In this document: positions 52,101-64,000 of the stretch, in pieces
Position numbering within the stretch: the stretch's first letter is position 1
How the letters are laid out: each line of letters opens with the position of its first letter
From: Aptenodytes patagonicus
Taxonomy: Eukaryota > Chordata > Aves > Sphenisciformes > Spheniscidae
Reading direction: 5' to 3'
NCBI RefSeq assembly: GCF_965638725.1
Contig: NC_134958.1
Location: forward strand, 20,119,964 to 20,183,963
DNA: 64,000 bases
Made by a program: the position numbers and the translations under genes
The notes under the pieces: generated by a model
Told to the model about the DNA's origin: nothing
The model's input: only the letters and a program-made list of their open reading frames with translations
The model's database searches: none

Positions 52101-55100
52101 CTACATGGGGTTAAACTTTTAACTGTTTCAACTTTTTTTCTTAGACTCTACATTCAGATATTAAAGCAAGCTTTGTTGCCACAATGAAAGGGCCCACATC
52201 ATGTCTAAGCACCAAATATCATTCTGGTAATTTCCCACTCCTATTGTTTAGTAGTTTAACCGGGGTTAAACCACAACACTTCAGTTACCAGAGCAATGGA
52301 AACACTTTCCAAAAGGAAAAAAGAAAGTAGGAGGGGGATATGGAAATACTGCTTTATTATAGATTATTTGTTTTACTTAGCCTCATTGTTCATATTATAG
52401 AAATGAGTCAATAATGAATTGTAGTTGCTTTGTCATCTTGCATGATATACTTATGTCATACTTTGCAGATTCCCTTCTCTTCTGCTGTCTTGCAAAGCAT
52501 GCCTGTAAGGCTACATCCTTGCAGATTGCTTGGAGGTTTGCAAATAGTCCCTGACTTTTCTCCTCAAGACTTTGGTCATTCTGTAATGATGGCTGTACTG
52601 ATTCAGACAGTAAGGTCTTCCAGCCTGGTGTTCTGTGGCCAACGGTTGCACAAGAAGTAGGATAAAAGTGCAGTGCATGTATATTTATAATTTATCAGAC
52701 TTTTTTTATTATTTTTTGGGCAACTCTTGGCGCAAGAGTCTTTCTGTCTTTGTCTTGACTACCTGGCATAACTAATACCTTCAGCAAACTTTGCTACCCA
52801 TTATGAGAAGTGAACCAGCAATCTTTCTCTCAGATGATCCTTTTGGCTATTCTAAGTGATGTGTTTTCAATCTGTGAAAACACAGGTTGGCCATCAGCAA
52901 CTTTAGTCAAGGCAGGTTCTTGGCCTTTAGCAACTTGAAATTTTTTATATAGGGCTCTGTAGCTCTGTTTGGAAAATTTCTAAAAGTGTTGACAAGTCAT
53001 AATACTGCTGTGGTCCCTAGTGAGGATCAGTTTTTCACTGTTAACATGGGATAAAACATTTTTTACAACGGGAATGTGTTATGTAAGGTTATGTTGTTTA
53101 GTTTGCTTCCTGAGTGGAAACTTCTGCTTTTGCACAGTTCTACACGGAAAGTAAAATGCAGTTGAGTCAGCTCGTTTTCACACTTCAGCTCCTAAAGCAA
53201 AACTTATCTTGGAGTATCTCATGTGCATTTTGCTAGTAGTTTCAGTGTGGTGTACAAGAATAAGAAGCGTTAATTTAGCAGTCTCTAAGTATCTTAACTT
53301 GTTGTTCAAGTAGTGCTGTCTGGTAAAACTGGATTTGGTTTATCATTCCAAATAATAAGGTTTATTCTTTGCATTCCTTTCAACTTTTTGTTTAAACTGG
53401 TTTCTATGAGAGTAAAGACATATCTTTTAGCTGATAGCATTTCTGACTTAGTACAAAGGCTTGCTGACTCTGAAACAAAATTTGTCATATTTATTTTTTT
53501 TAATCAAAGATGATATCAGCATTTGGCAGGAAGTTGCCCACACGAGATAGTACTGTGTCTGAGAGTTGAAACAATTTGTTGATTTTACAGAAGTAACTTT
53601 TCCTTAGCCTACATCTTGCAAAATAGGACACTACTCTGGCAATCAAGCACATGTATGCTGACCTTTGAACACTTTGATGAAAATCCTTTGACAAGCAAAA
53701 TTACCAACTTCCCTTTTGCAGTGAAATTTCTATGTCTGTAATGTGTAATGGAAATTGTTTTAGTGTACTCAAGTCAAATTATGCCTCACTGAATATTTCT
53801 ACTCTTCTTCCCCACAGTTACTCGTATGATAGACAAAAGCTTGGTTGTTGGTTTGTTGGGTTTTTTCCACCCTCCCATTAACCTTTAGCATTCCCTATCC
53901 TTATTCAGTCAATTTCTTCTGGGCTTCTCTGGATGGCAGGAGCTGTGGAAGAAAACGCACATCAAAGACAGATGAGCAAAGGGAGGGAAGAGTCAGGAAG
54001 GCGTTGTCAGTAGTACTTTATTAATGGTCGTTATAATAAATGAATTGTAAGTAAGACTTTGAAGTGACTGAGACTAGTTTAAGTGTCTCAGGTGGTACCA
54101 TTATTCATATCTATGGAATGGAAGTGCATGTTCAAGGTTTGGAGGATCTGGTACTTGAGTATGTCTTCAGTACAGTGTGAGAAGGAGGTCAAGGGTTTAC
54201 ATGGGAATAGGGGCAGACTGCATTATGGAGGTAAATATGAAACTGGAAGAATGATTCCATTTTCAAGGTATGTGGTGAGTGGTCAGCAAGATCCTGATGT
54301 TGATCAGAAAGCGTTGTAGTTGGAGACATCGTAGGTTAAAAGCATTAAAGTTTGTGTCTCTTGTGACTTTAGATTTGATACTAACACCTAGCTGGTAACA
54401 AAAGACATCTTAGACTTTGATTTTCATCTGCTGATGAGATTGCGTTACCCTACTATATTCTGCAACAGGCCAACAGCGTAAGTGAAATTGTTTGGCTTTT
54501 ATTAAAAATGCTGTTGCAGCTTTCTTGCTGCATGTTACTCTGAAACAGCATGACAGATGTCTAACTGTTTTTTGCCTATTCCTAACTGGCAGATGGAGGT
54601 CCATCTTGGTTATGTGTTATCTGGTTATTTGAGTGACAGGAGGGCAGCTTAGAGCTGCTTTTGTGACTTGGTTTGAATGCAAAGTTAAGAACACAGACTA
54701 ACATTGAATGAATGTAGGAACAAATGTATTGATTGATTGATACAGTCTTTGAGAGGGGTGTTGAAGACATCTAGCTTTTGTTTGGGAATTTTTTATTTAC
54801 TTTTTTGAAAGGATTTCCTAGTCCTGCAATAGGGCATCCTATCAGTAGAAATACACCTCGAACTGACTTATTTCAGAATTTAACTGAAATTCATAATTGG
54901 TGATGAATACATGCAGTATTTATAGTGATGCTTTATTTCATGTTTTGTGATAGAAATCAGGTGTGTGTTTGTAATTCAAAGGATATTATATTGCTTTTTA
55001 TCTTTAATCGGATGTTATGGTAGCTTAAGTGCCTAGTCCATCAAGCTGACTGTAGATATATAAAATAGATCTGATCCTTTTCTAATGTGGATGAACTATG

Positions 55101-58100
55101 AATAATAGTAACTTCAACAGAGTTGCACTGTGTAAGACTCTTGTACAAGCAGAGTTGATCCAGAGGCTTTTAGTTGCTGGACTTGCAACTCAAAACTTAA
55201 GTCAGCAACTTCCTGTCCCAACAGGGCTTGCGGTGGGATGTAATTTAGTGCCAAAAACCTTAAAGGGTTTTTGAGCAATAATTGCATGTAATATTGGTTT
55301 AATCTTGTGGTTTATAGTAAGCTTTCCTCTTAAATGTAAGCTATAACACTTCTGATTAGATTGTATGTAGTTTTAAAGGGAACTAGAGTACTGCATGTTT
55401 CAAAAGACTTCTCTTCTGCTAGGGAGAACAAACAGTGGACCAAGTTTAAGATGTTCTGTATTAGTTTTGCTGCTGCTGTGCAGACTCTACTGCTTTGGGC
55501 ACCAGAGAAAGAACCTGATGCTGAATGTCAGTGGCATTCTCTTATATGTATGGCAATATCTAAGAATGTGTAAAGCAGACTGGTCACTAATAGGAGTCTG
55601 GCACTAAATCTGGAACTTGGGAAGAACAGGTTGAGTTTAAGAAATTGGGCAAAGCTAAAGTGGCTGCCAGCCAGGGAACACATACACTGCTCCCCCCCGC
55701 CCCCAACAAAATCCTCCTTTCTTTCATCTGCCAGAGAGAAACAGCTTTCCGTTACTAAACAAAAATATCTTGTGTGTATGGTGTGACTTCTGATGGGATT
55801 AAAGATGAAGTAAGGTATCTGTGTCAACCCAAGCATGGAAAGAAGGAGGAAGATCCAGTAAGTCAGAGTAACTGCTGGCTGGGAGAACTTCTCTGGCTTA
55901 GCAGAAGTAACTAGAGAGGAGTGCTTAGAATATGCAATGCAGGAAAAGGAGATGAAGTGGCTATCAAAAGAACCTTGCATAATGTAGGAAAAGAACACTG
56001 TTATGTGCCAGAAAGACAAATATGGCATTAGTTAATAAGTTATGTGGTTAATTTAGGTAGTAAAAGTCAAAAAAGGCCTATTTTGTCATTCACTTAAGAA
56101 GTTAAATAAAGCAGCCCTTCTTCCCTCATGTCCTTTGCTTCCCAAACAAAAAAAAGCCACATACTCCCCATGTAAAAACATGGGTTTAAAAAAGCCTCCG
56201 ATAAAAATGATGTTCCCAAAGTCTGTTGAGAGTACCATCTTTAAAAATAATTTCAGTAACTTTAAACCTTCTGCTTTGACTTTTGGCTTGATTTTGCTGC
56301 CTCACTAGGTACTTTACACACTTGCTTCTAAAACACGACCATATTTCAGACTCTAACTGAAATTCCTAAATTAGATGATTTATCTTAATAAAGATAATTC
56401 TTACTGGATGAGACATTTTGATCTTCATAGATAACCAAGATCCTTTCAGCCAGAGTATCAGTTACAAAGCTAAGAACTGTCTTACTACCATTGTTGATGT
56501 ATGCTTTTTTTTTGCATTTTTATCTCTGTTGCTGGTAATACCCATATTCTATGTACTTTTCCTTTCAGTTTTAGCAGGTCTGTGCCCTCTGAAGTCTCAT
56601 CTGTTTAATGAGTGGGGTGTTCCTGCATTCCTATAAAACTTCAAAAATTTCATCACTGCTCATCTTTTTTAATAACTTCTATCTTTATAGTGGACATGCG
56701 TAAATTATACCTGCTCTATCTAACATTATCCAATTCAACTTTTTTTTCCTTCTGCCTCTGACCCTATCTTGATATCCATGAATCTCTCAAGAAGGTCCTT
56801 GGCAGTCCAAGCTGTTGGGCTATAGCAGTGTTTAACTGTACCTGTTCCCATCAAGTCTTCCATACGTATCTTAAATCTGCAGCTGACGGGATATGTATGC
56901 AGTACCTGTCATAGGTACTGCTGGAATAGAAGATACAAAGTGCATTGTTTGTACCGTGCAAGGGTTTTTTAGCTCTAAGTGATCAATGACTTACCAATTC
57001 TTCCTTTGTTTTGTGAATTCTGGGACACTCTGTATGCTTGCTTTTCACGTAGCAGCTCTTCTGTTGTAAACACAGTGGTATGGCCCCCAAAAGTCTTTTA
57101 TTTCTTCACTCTGAATAACCAGTTCAGTATAGACATCCAGATCAGTGGGAGCCCTAAAACTTTAAGAGGCTTTTTTAAAAAGAACTGGCATTTCCATTTC
57201 TCACTGGACAGTCATATAGGTCCATCTGGATGAAAAATTACTGAACAAAACCAAACCTAACCTTTTTAGCCTGTTCTCATCATCACAACTGAAGCATAGT
57301 ATATGAATAGCGAACAATGAACTTTAAATCGTGGTGGCAAGGTAGTATTGGTTACATAGGATTTTTTTTAATAGGGCATTTTTTTGACCTTTTGGATGCT
57401 TAAGATGCTAACTTTTGGATGAAGCGAGCTTCCCCCCACCCCCCCACCCCCGACAGCAATATTCAGTTAGTTATGTTGGTTAAAGACAGCATTTTCTATG
57501 TTTTCTACATCTACAAACATATCAGATTTACAGGCAGGAGATTCAGGATGATCTTTTCCTGTTCTGAGGGGTTCCACTTTCAATTTTTTTGGGGTCTTGC
57601 CTATTAAATGATGCTTTTGATAAGGACTAATCACGTCATCTCATATTAAGCACTGGGCTTCTGAAAGAATAATCAAATATTTGTATTCCTAAACCACCTT
57701 CTAAATGGGAAAATCTGGTGTTCTTACCCATTAAAACATGTGGCAAAGGTTGTTTTTTTCTTTTTTTTTTTTTTCTTGTGCAGTAGAAAGCCATATGCTG
57801 CACATCCCAGAGACCTGAGCTTCAAAGTAGATGACAGATGCACAAATCTCCCATTGCTGCATTACAGGTTAAGTGAGTATGGGGCTGGGTCCTTGGGAGA
57901 TCAATGCAGCCATTTCTGTTCCATATCTAGCCATAGTTGGAGTGTGAAATACAGAACAATTCCTGTAGTAGCAGGGAGCTGCAGCTGGTCAGGTGATATC
58001 CTGGTGTAGGATCCACACTGGAGCTGCTTGCAAGCTACTTGAGGGCCACCTTTTGGTCTGTATTAACTAGGGCTTTAATTTAACAATTGGTTCAATGGAG

Positions 58101-61100
58101 CCTGTGGTCTGCTACTCAAAGGAGGAGAGCTGTGACTGTGTGTACCTGTTTTCTAAGTTACGCCATCAGTTGTCATTACAGATGATGGTAAACTGAATTA
58201 TGGAACTCGCCCAGATGAAAACTAACCTGATCAAAAGAGAAAAGGATTTGGTCATGACTCCTCAGTGGCAGCACCTACCGTAGTTTCAGCTAGCTGTGAA
58301 ACTGTAGCCTCAACTTGAGCCTGTTGGCTGATTTTAACATTAGCTGCTCACCAGTTGCACATTGGCTTGAAAGGAATATGTTCTCAAAGCAGCTAAGTTA
58401 GTGCATTCTGCTTAGAGACAGTCAGTCTATAAATAATCCTTAAAATAAACAAACTGCTGTCTGTATCAGTAGTGCAATTTTAATCTGTTTCAAAATTATT
58501 TTAGATGAAACTGAGTTACCATCAAGCGTAGCTTATTTTACATTCAAAATAGAATGAGAGGTAGACGTAGGTTAATTTCTGTGCACTTTCATAGAGCTGT
58601 AGTACCTAGGTTGTAAACTCTAAAAGAGGTTCTGCAGGGACCCAGCCCTTGTAAAGTTGGACTGTTGTGGTAATTTTACTCATGTCAAGCAGTAATAAGT
58701 TTCTACTATTGTGTTGTTTTATAGTCTTTAAATTTGGATTGAGTATTTTTGGTGTTTAAAATCAGGCAATTCAAAGGCTGCTCAAAGCAACCTGTAAATT
58801 CTGAATTCAAAATGCTGAAAAGAGAATTTCACTTTGCAGCATCTTCTAGTGTTCATACTGAAGCACTGCAATGCACAGTTGTGGTGGCAGAACTCATAGG
58901 AGCACTGTTATGAACAAGTGGCTAAAGAGCACTGGATTCAAATCTTAGTATGATAATCAGATTACACTATAGGTTATTGAGCTGTCAAAAACCTTGAATG
59001 TTTCAAAGTGTAGGTTGGTCTAATTCTGATGATTATAAGTTGTATTCTGAATCCCTTGTTCTCTTTTAAATAGAAAGTAGTTTATAAGAAAGGAAGCTGT
59101 ACTGTAGCTGAGGGACACATGCTGAAGGAAGTGGCAGCTTGCTTAGCATTATGAGCATTGATCTGATCTTGGTAGTAAGTTTCAAGGTGTTATGAGCAGG
59201 AAACTGCCTTATGTTATATATACACACGGCACCTGCATTCTTGATTGTCCTACCTACTTTAGCATCTATATATATTTATTTTGCCAGTGTAGTGTGTGTA
59301 AACTTTAAGAACCTTACTGTATTAGTATCTTTCAAGGTGCAAGATGCTGCTCTGTGTATCGTTGTGTAGGACACCAGTATTAGATTCTTTGTATGGGTGA
59401 ATAGTAGGACGAAGAAAGGCCAGTTAACCTGAAGGAGCCTATGCAGCCTGCTCTGAATTTAATAGTGTTTTGTGGATTCTTACAGGCTGTCTAGAAGGAA
59501 TAGAATACAGCTTTATCCCTTTAAATTGTGAAAGGATGGATGAAACTGGTTGCACTTGTATGTAAATCTAAAATAAATTTATCTTACAACTTTTAAAAAA
59601 CGTTGACCTTCACCCTGGTGTGTTGCTTCATGTTAATCTGCTGTATTTTTGAATGGTCGCAATAAAAGACTACTGCGTCTTTAATTTACATAGTGATACA
59701 AGACATTGCTGAGATCATCTGAAAATGCCTTGCAGATGTTACTAGGGACTAAAGCCAGACGTTCAAGTTCAAAACGATTAGACTTTGTTCTTTTGCGTGA
59801 GGCTGTATGACACACTGGTGTGTTGCAAGTGTTCCCCACCCTGCCTTTTACACTGATCTTGTTTCCTACTTGGTAATTTCTTATGTTTACTGAAATCCTT
59901 CAAGAAAGTTCTAATATAAAAGCAAATTTCTGAGGCTTCATTTGTCATTATTCCCTTAAAAACACCATAAAAAAAAATAGCTGTGTATTCAATCCAAACC
60001 CTGCGATACCTACTGCTGAGAACAAAAAAAATAGTAATCCCTGGGTAAGCTTGTGGGGAAAATATAGGGGAACAAATTGATGTCCCTCAGCTGTTGGATG
60101 CATATGGAAAAGAACAAGTTTCTGGAAGGGTGTTGTCCTATAGGTCTGTCCGTGCTTGGAATCTGCATGGAAGATGTTGAAACACTTCAGCTTTGTTGAT
60201 GTGTGTCCACACAAAGCTCGTGTGTGTGATCAGTGTGTGATCAGTGCTGATATCTGCATGTCTGTCATCTTGTGGTGAGCAAGGTGTGTAAATGAGCGCT
60301 TCAGTGTCCTTCAGTGCCGATTGCTTACAACTCTCCAAAGTATAATGAAAAGCACATGCACTGGCAGCAGCTGATTCTGAAACACGTACTGCTGCAGTAT
60401 CTTGGAGATTACAGGCTTGTGATGGCTCTCTAAAATTCAAACGCATCCTTTGGACAATCAGCAGAACAATACAGCTGTTACAGCTATGCTATAGAAGTAC
60501 TACTGATTACTAGTTCTGATGTTCATCTATGCAACTTAGTCGCTTGCTGTTCACAAGAAGCAAAGCCTATAGGGAGAAGTATTTTCCAAGTAATTCGCTC
60601 CCAGAATTCAACAAACTGAAGGTGAAGCATATTGGTTTTCAGTCACGTGCCTCTTCTCACTTCCTTTTTTTGAAGGTAGGTTACAAATCTGCTTGCTCAT
60701 TTCTAAGTTGCTTTTAATTCAGCCTTAACTCCAAGTGACTGCAGGAAAATGTTTTCCTTTCCTTTTGTATATCTTGAAGACTTGTGTGTTGTGTCTTGCA
60801 GTAAAGAAGTTGCGAAAGTTTCTCCCTCTCCAGCTCTGCCCATTGAAAAAAATTAAAAACCCCCACAACCCCACATACACACACAGTAGGATAGGAAGGA
60901 CCAATGCTGTGAAGTTGGAGCAAGTCCAGCTTGAAAGTTGATGCATAAATTCCAGTTGTTCTGACGCTGTATTGCTCAAAAGGGTAACAAGACTTTGTAC
61001 CTTGACTCCTTTCCCTGTCTTCTAATGAATTCCTTTTTATTGTGATCTGTGTCCGAGGGTGGTAAGTGCCACAAAGGTTCTGTTTGTCAGGGAATCCCAC

Positions 61101-64000
61101 TGGAAATATCTTTTATTTCCATTTAATTTTACTTCTTCCATTCTTACTTCAAAAGGTAAGATCTAGATAAGTAGGAAGATAACTTCTTTAAGAGGGTGGG
61201 GGTTTTTATTACATGCAGGTCATGCAAAACAGATCTCCTAATTTTTAGTTTGATAAGCAAGATCTGATACTGTGGTGCATCTTTTACATTCTTTGATAGA
61301 TGGGTCAAAAATGAGACTCTTTCTAGCAAGCAAATCAGGCATTAGTTTTTTAGCAGCTGCTTTGCCAATTTTTTGGTGTTTAATCACTTTTTAAAATTCC
61401 CTTGGCTTGTATATTTAAAACAAACAAAAAACAACTAAACCATTTAAAATGCTAGTACATTGAGTACTAATTTCATTTTTTTTTTTTTAATAAAGTATTG
61501 CTTTGCCAGAGGTGGAGAAATACTCTACTGTGGTAGACACACAGGTTAGTGTATGCTATCAGAGATTGACATTTACTTGCATCCTGAAAGGGGCTGAGTT
61601 CCAGGCTGATTTCTTGCTACAGCTGCACCAGAAAAATGCTATTAAATATACAGACTCTATGAACTTAGTGAAATGCGAAACCTATTAAATCAACTTGAGT
61701 TAAAATCAACAGGAATTGTCATCTAATCATACAGCTTTCTCACATGTAAGGTCCAGCTGCTGCAAAGTAATGCTGAGCTACATGAAAAATTAACTTAAAA
61801 TACTGGTTAACTGTGTAATACAGGTAAATATTAGGAATTCTAATATTTGCTTGCCAGTGGCTACTAAGTGGTTTGGTTTTTTTTTTTTACATTAATTTGT
61901 ACGTGTTTCTTTTCTGTCTGTCTTTCATTATTTATATTATTCAAGAACATGGCCCTTCCAGTACCTTCTTGCTAGGCAGGCTGAAGACCAGAGCAACCTT
62001 TACCTGCAGGAAGTGTTTGCTGGTACTATTGCAACAGTTTTTTTACTCCAGCCAGAATACTTTGGTTTGGTTTCTTTGGTTTCTTTGTGCTGTAGCATTT
62101 TCTGCAACAGAAATTTTGTTTAAAAGAGTAACAAGAAATGCAGTTTAGTCCTGTTTAAAAGAGAAACAAGACAATCTGTAAGTCCAAACAGTGGTACTGT
62201 GTAGGGAAAAGTCGTGGTGGAGACCTAGCTGAAACTGATTCTGTAGCACTGAAAAACCTGAGATAATAGCTCTGATGACTACAGGGTTAAAATCACGGGT
62301 GAGGGGAGAACAAAAGAGTAATGGTGATTGATGCCTTGAGAGTAAGCTACTGTTCTAAAACCTAAAGTAGCAAAATGAACTGTTTCAGCATCTCTGCTTA
62401 CATTCCTGTAAGAATTGCCTCCAACTAGTTTTGTTAAGGTTCATAGTAGAAAACCTTTGGTACTAAAGCTGGAAAAGGAACCTCTCAATATGTACTGCTG
62501 AGCAGTCCTGTATATTTAGTATTGTAATGCAGCTCTCTGAAACATTTCCCAATCTCTTTAAAACGATTGCATTACAGCTTAATTATGGGTAAAATCTGCC
62601 TAGGTTGGCTGGAATAAGAAGGAATGTGTAACTAGGGAGCTGAGTGGTAGAAGAAGTAGTAGCAGTGGCAGAAGAGCTTTCAGTGTGAGAGATGAACGTG
62701 ACTTCTTGGCTTAAACCAAAAGAGGCCTAGGTGAGGCCAGTCTCCCTGGTGGCGGATAATCCCTGGTGGATAATTGGCTACGTGGTGGTGGACAATGGTA
62801 TTACCCTAGCTGGTGAATTTTACTAGCTTTGTATGGTGATACAAGGTAAATACGGCAACACGCAACTCTCGCGGTTTTTTGTGTAAGTCTGTGTGTGGCA
62901 CTAATGACACTGACTTTTTCTTAGTGTGCAGATTTCTCTGCTCAGTGTATTCTTTGAGAGAGTTTTGTTGGAAGCTATGGGAGAAAATACCCTCAGTAAA
63001 GTGAGGAGAGAGGATGCATCCCTGGCATAGGCAAGTTAGCAAGGATCTGAAAAGGATTTTGAAGAACAATAAGCCCTCAGCTACTTTTACCCCATGCTGC
63101 AAGGGAAATGCAAGCAATTACAGTCCTAACCAATGCACAGTTCGGGTCTCAGCTTGGACTTCATCCTTGCAGACTGCAAGTTTGTGATTCCTGCAATAGA
63201 TGCTCTCGTATCCATATCTAATGTGTACTGATTTGCTAGGTGGACACCAGTGTGTCAGACTTTTGTGTGGCAACTCTGCTTTAGCAATTAAAAATAATTA
63301 TCCTGTTAACCTTTGCATTCGAAGAATTAATCTGGGTCTGTGTTTTCTAAAAGCTTCTAAAACTTAACTTCAGATGGTCATCCAAATGTTTCTGGGCTTT
63401 TTCTCCCTACTGGAGAGAACAGCATTGCACGTTGCATTTTAAAACTGTGAAAGCTGTGTGATCCTTTGCAATCAAACTTTCTGATTCACGAATGATTCTT
63501 CTTTATTAGACGCAAGTACCTCTTCAAACTTTTGTATCCCAGTGTGGCTGTGCAAAATAAGAACTCATTGATAAAGGAACTTTCCGTGAATAATTACTTT
63601 TGAAATGCTATAGTCATTGGAGTGTTTTACATGGCATAATTTAAATTTAACTGTAACCAAAACATTCCTTGTACTTAGCCATGCAAGTGTACTTGGCAGG
63701 AAGTGGTAGCACATGTCACCAGGCTTGCTCTGCGAATGTTTGCAGCTCACCACTTCCTGTTACTGAAGTGAAAGAACAAAAGAAACGCCAGTTTCTAGTT
63801 CATTTTAGCCTCTAAAAAGTTGCAGTTGCATTTGTTAAACTTGTTAGTATCATAACAGAGGTATTTATGACCTTCCCATTTATATTCTTTTAGCTTTGAA
63901 ATTCATCTTTACTTGAGAATTTTGGTGAAGTTCCTACTAGAAATCTTAAGTTCTAAGAAGATATTTTTTGTGCAGATCCTGAGTTTTAGAAGTGATCAAA
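49171..64000 (+). other. RAB8B: RAB8B intron 1 (5' part, runs off the window)
   Basis: About 14.8 kb, GC-rich at first and AT-rich after about 49700. No exon 2 is recognised. A large first intron is also known in human RAB8B. Contents noted separately: an LTR-tail remnant near 52246-52278 and a splice-flanked candidate exon at 57784-57867. The many short ORFs here show no family features. Confidence 0.75.
52246..52278 (+). mobile_element. Possible 33-bp remnant of an ERVL LTR 3' end
   Basis: GGGGTTAAACCAC followed by AACA matches the last bases of the solo LTR at 18744-19289 with one change (A for G). Upstream TTTAGTAGTTTAACC loosely follows the LTR's CTCAGTTGCCGGCT. Earlier LTR sequence is not visible, so this is a deletion remnant or chance. 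Confidence 0.35.

Overview
The window is vertebrate nuclear DNA and almost certainly avian. It holds the gene order TPM1 (+), LACTB (+), RPS27L (-), RAB8B (+), all read from spliced exons with GT-AG borders. A 546-bp solo LTR matches, from memory, the ERVL-type LTR that is common in birds, and a short CR1-like 3' tail is also present. The same four genes are neighbours on human 15q22, so this is a conserved syntenic block. No bacterial-type operon, CRISPR array or unknown multi-gene system is visible.

Region 1 (1-9355) is the 3' end of TPM1. It has the two common exons 7 and 8, then the alternative C-terminal exons 9a (striated), 9b (striated 3' UTR), 9c (brain) and 9d (smooth/non-muscle). 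Upstream TPM1 exons lie outside the window. A detail worth keeping: exon 9a ends inside a codon, so splicing to 9b creates an Ile codon and the stop, whereas reading through 9a gives Met and a stop.

Region 2 (9356-23500) is a 14-kb AT-rich intergenic stretch with no gene I can support. The solo LTR lies at 18744-19289.

Region 3 (about 23500-36150) is LACTB: a CpG-island promoter, six coding exons giving 523 residues, and a long 3' UTR. Its introns carry long poly-C, poly-T and AC tracts.

Region 4 (about 36165-41560) is RPS27L on the minus strand. Four coding exons give 84 residues, and the first contributes only Met-Pro. LACTB and RPS27L converge tail to tail, with candidate poly(A) signals about 50 bp apart. 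The RPS27L promoter is a second CpG island.

Region 5 (41560-48470) is intergenic. Region 6 (48470-64000) is a third CpG island with a perfect 58-bp tandem duplication, RAB8B coding exon 1, and about 14.8 kb of RAB8B intron 1. RAB8B exons 2 onward are not in the window.

The four genes are not a pathway. They encode an actin-binding coiled coil, a mitochondrial serine-protease-like protein, a ribosomal-protein S27 paralogue and a small GTPase, linked by conserved position only. Comparisons with human or chicken proteins are from memory, not from a search.
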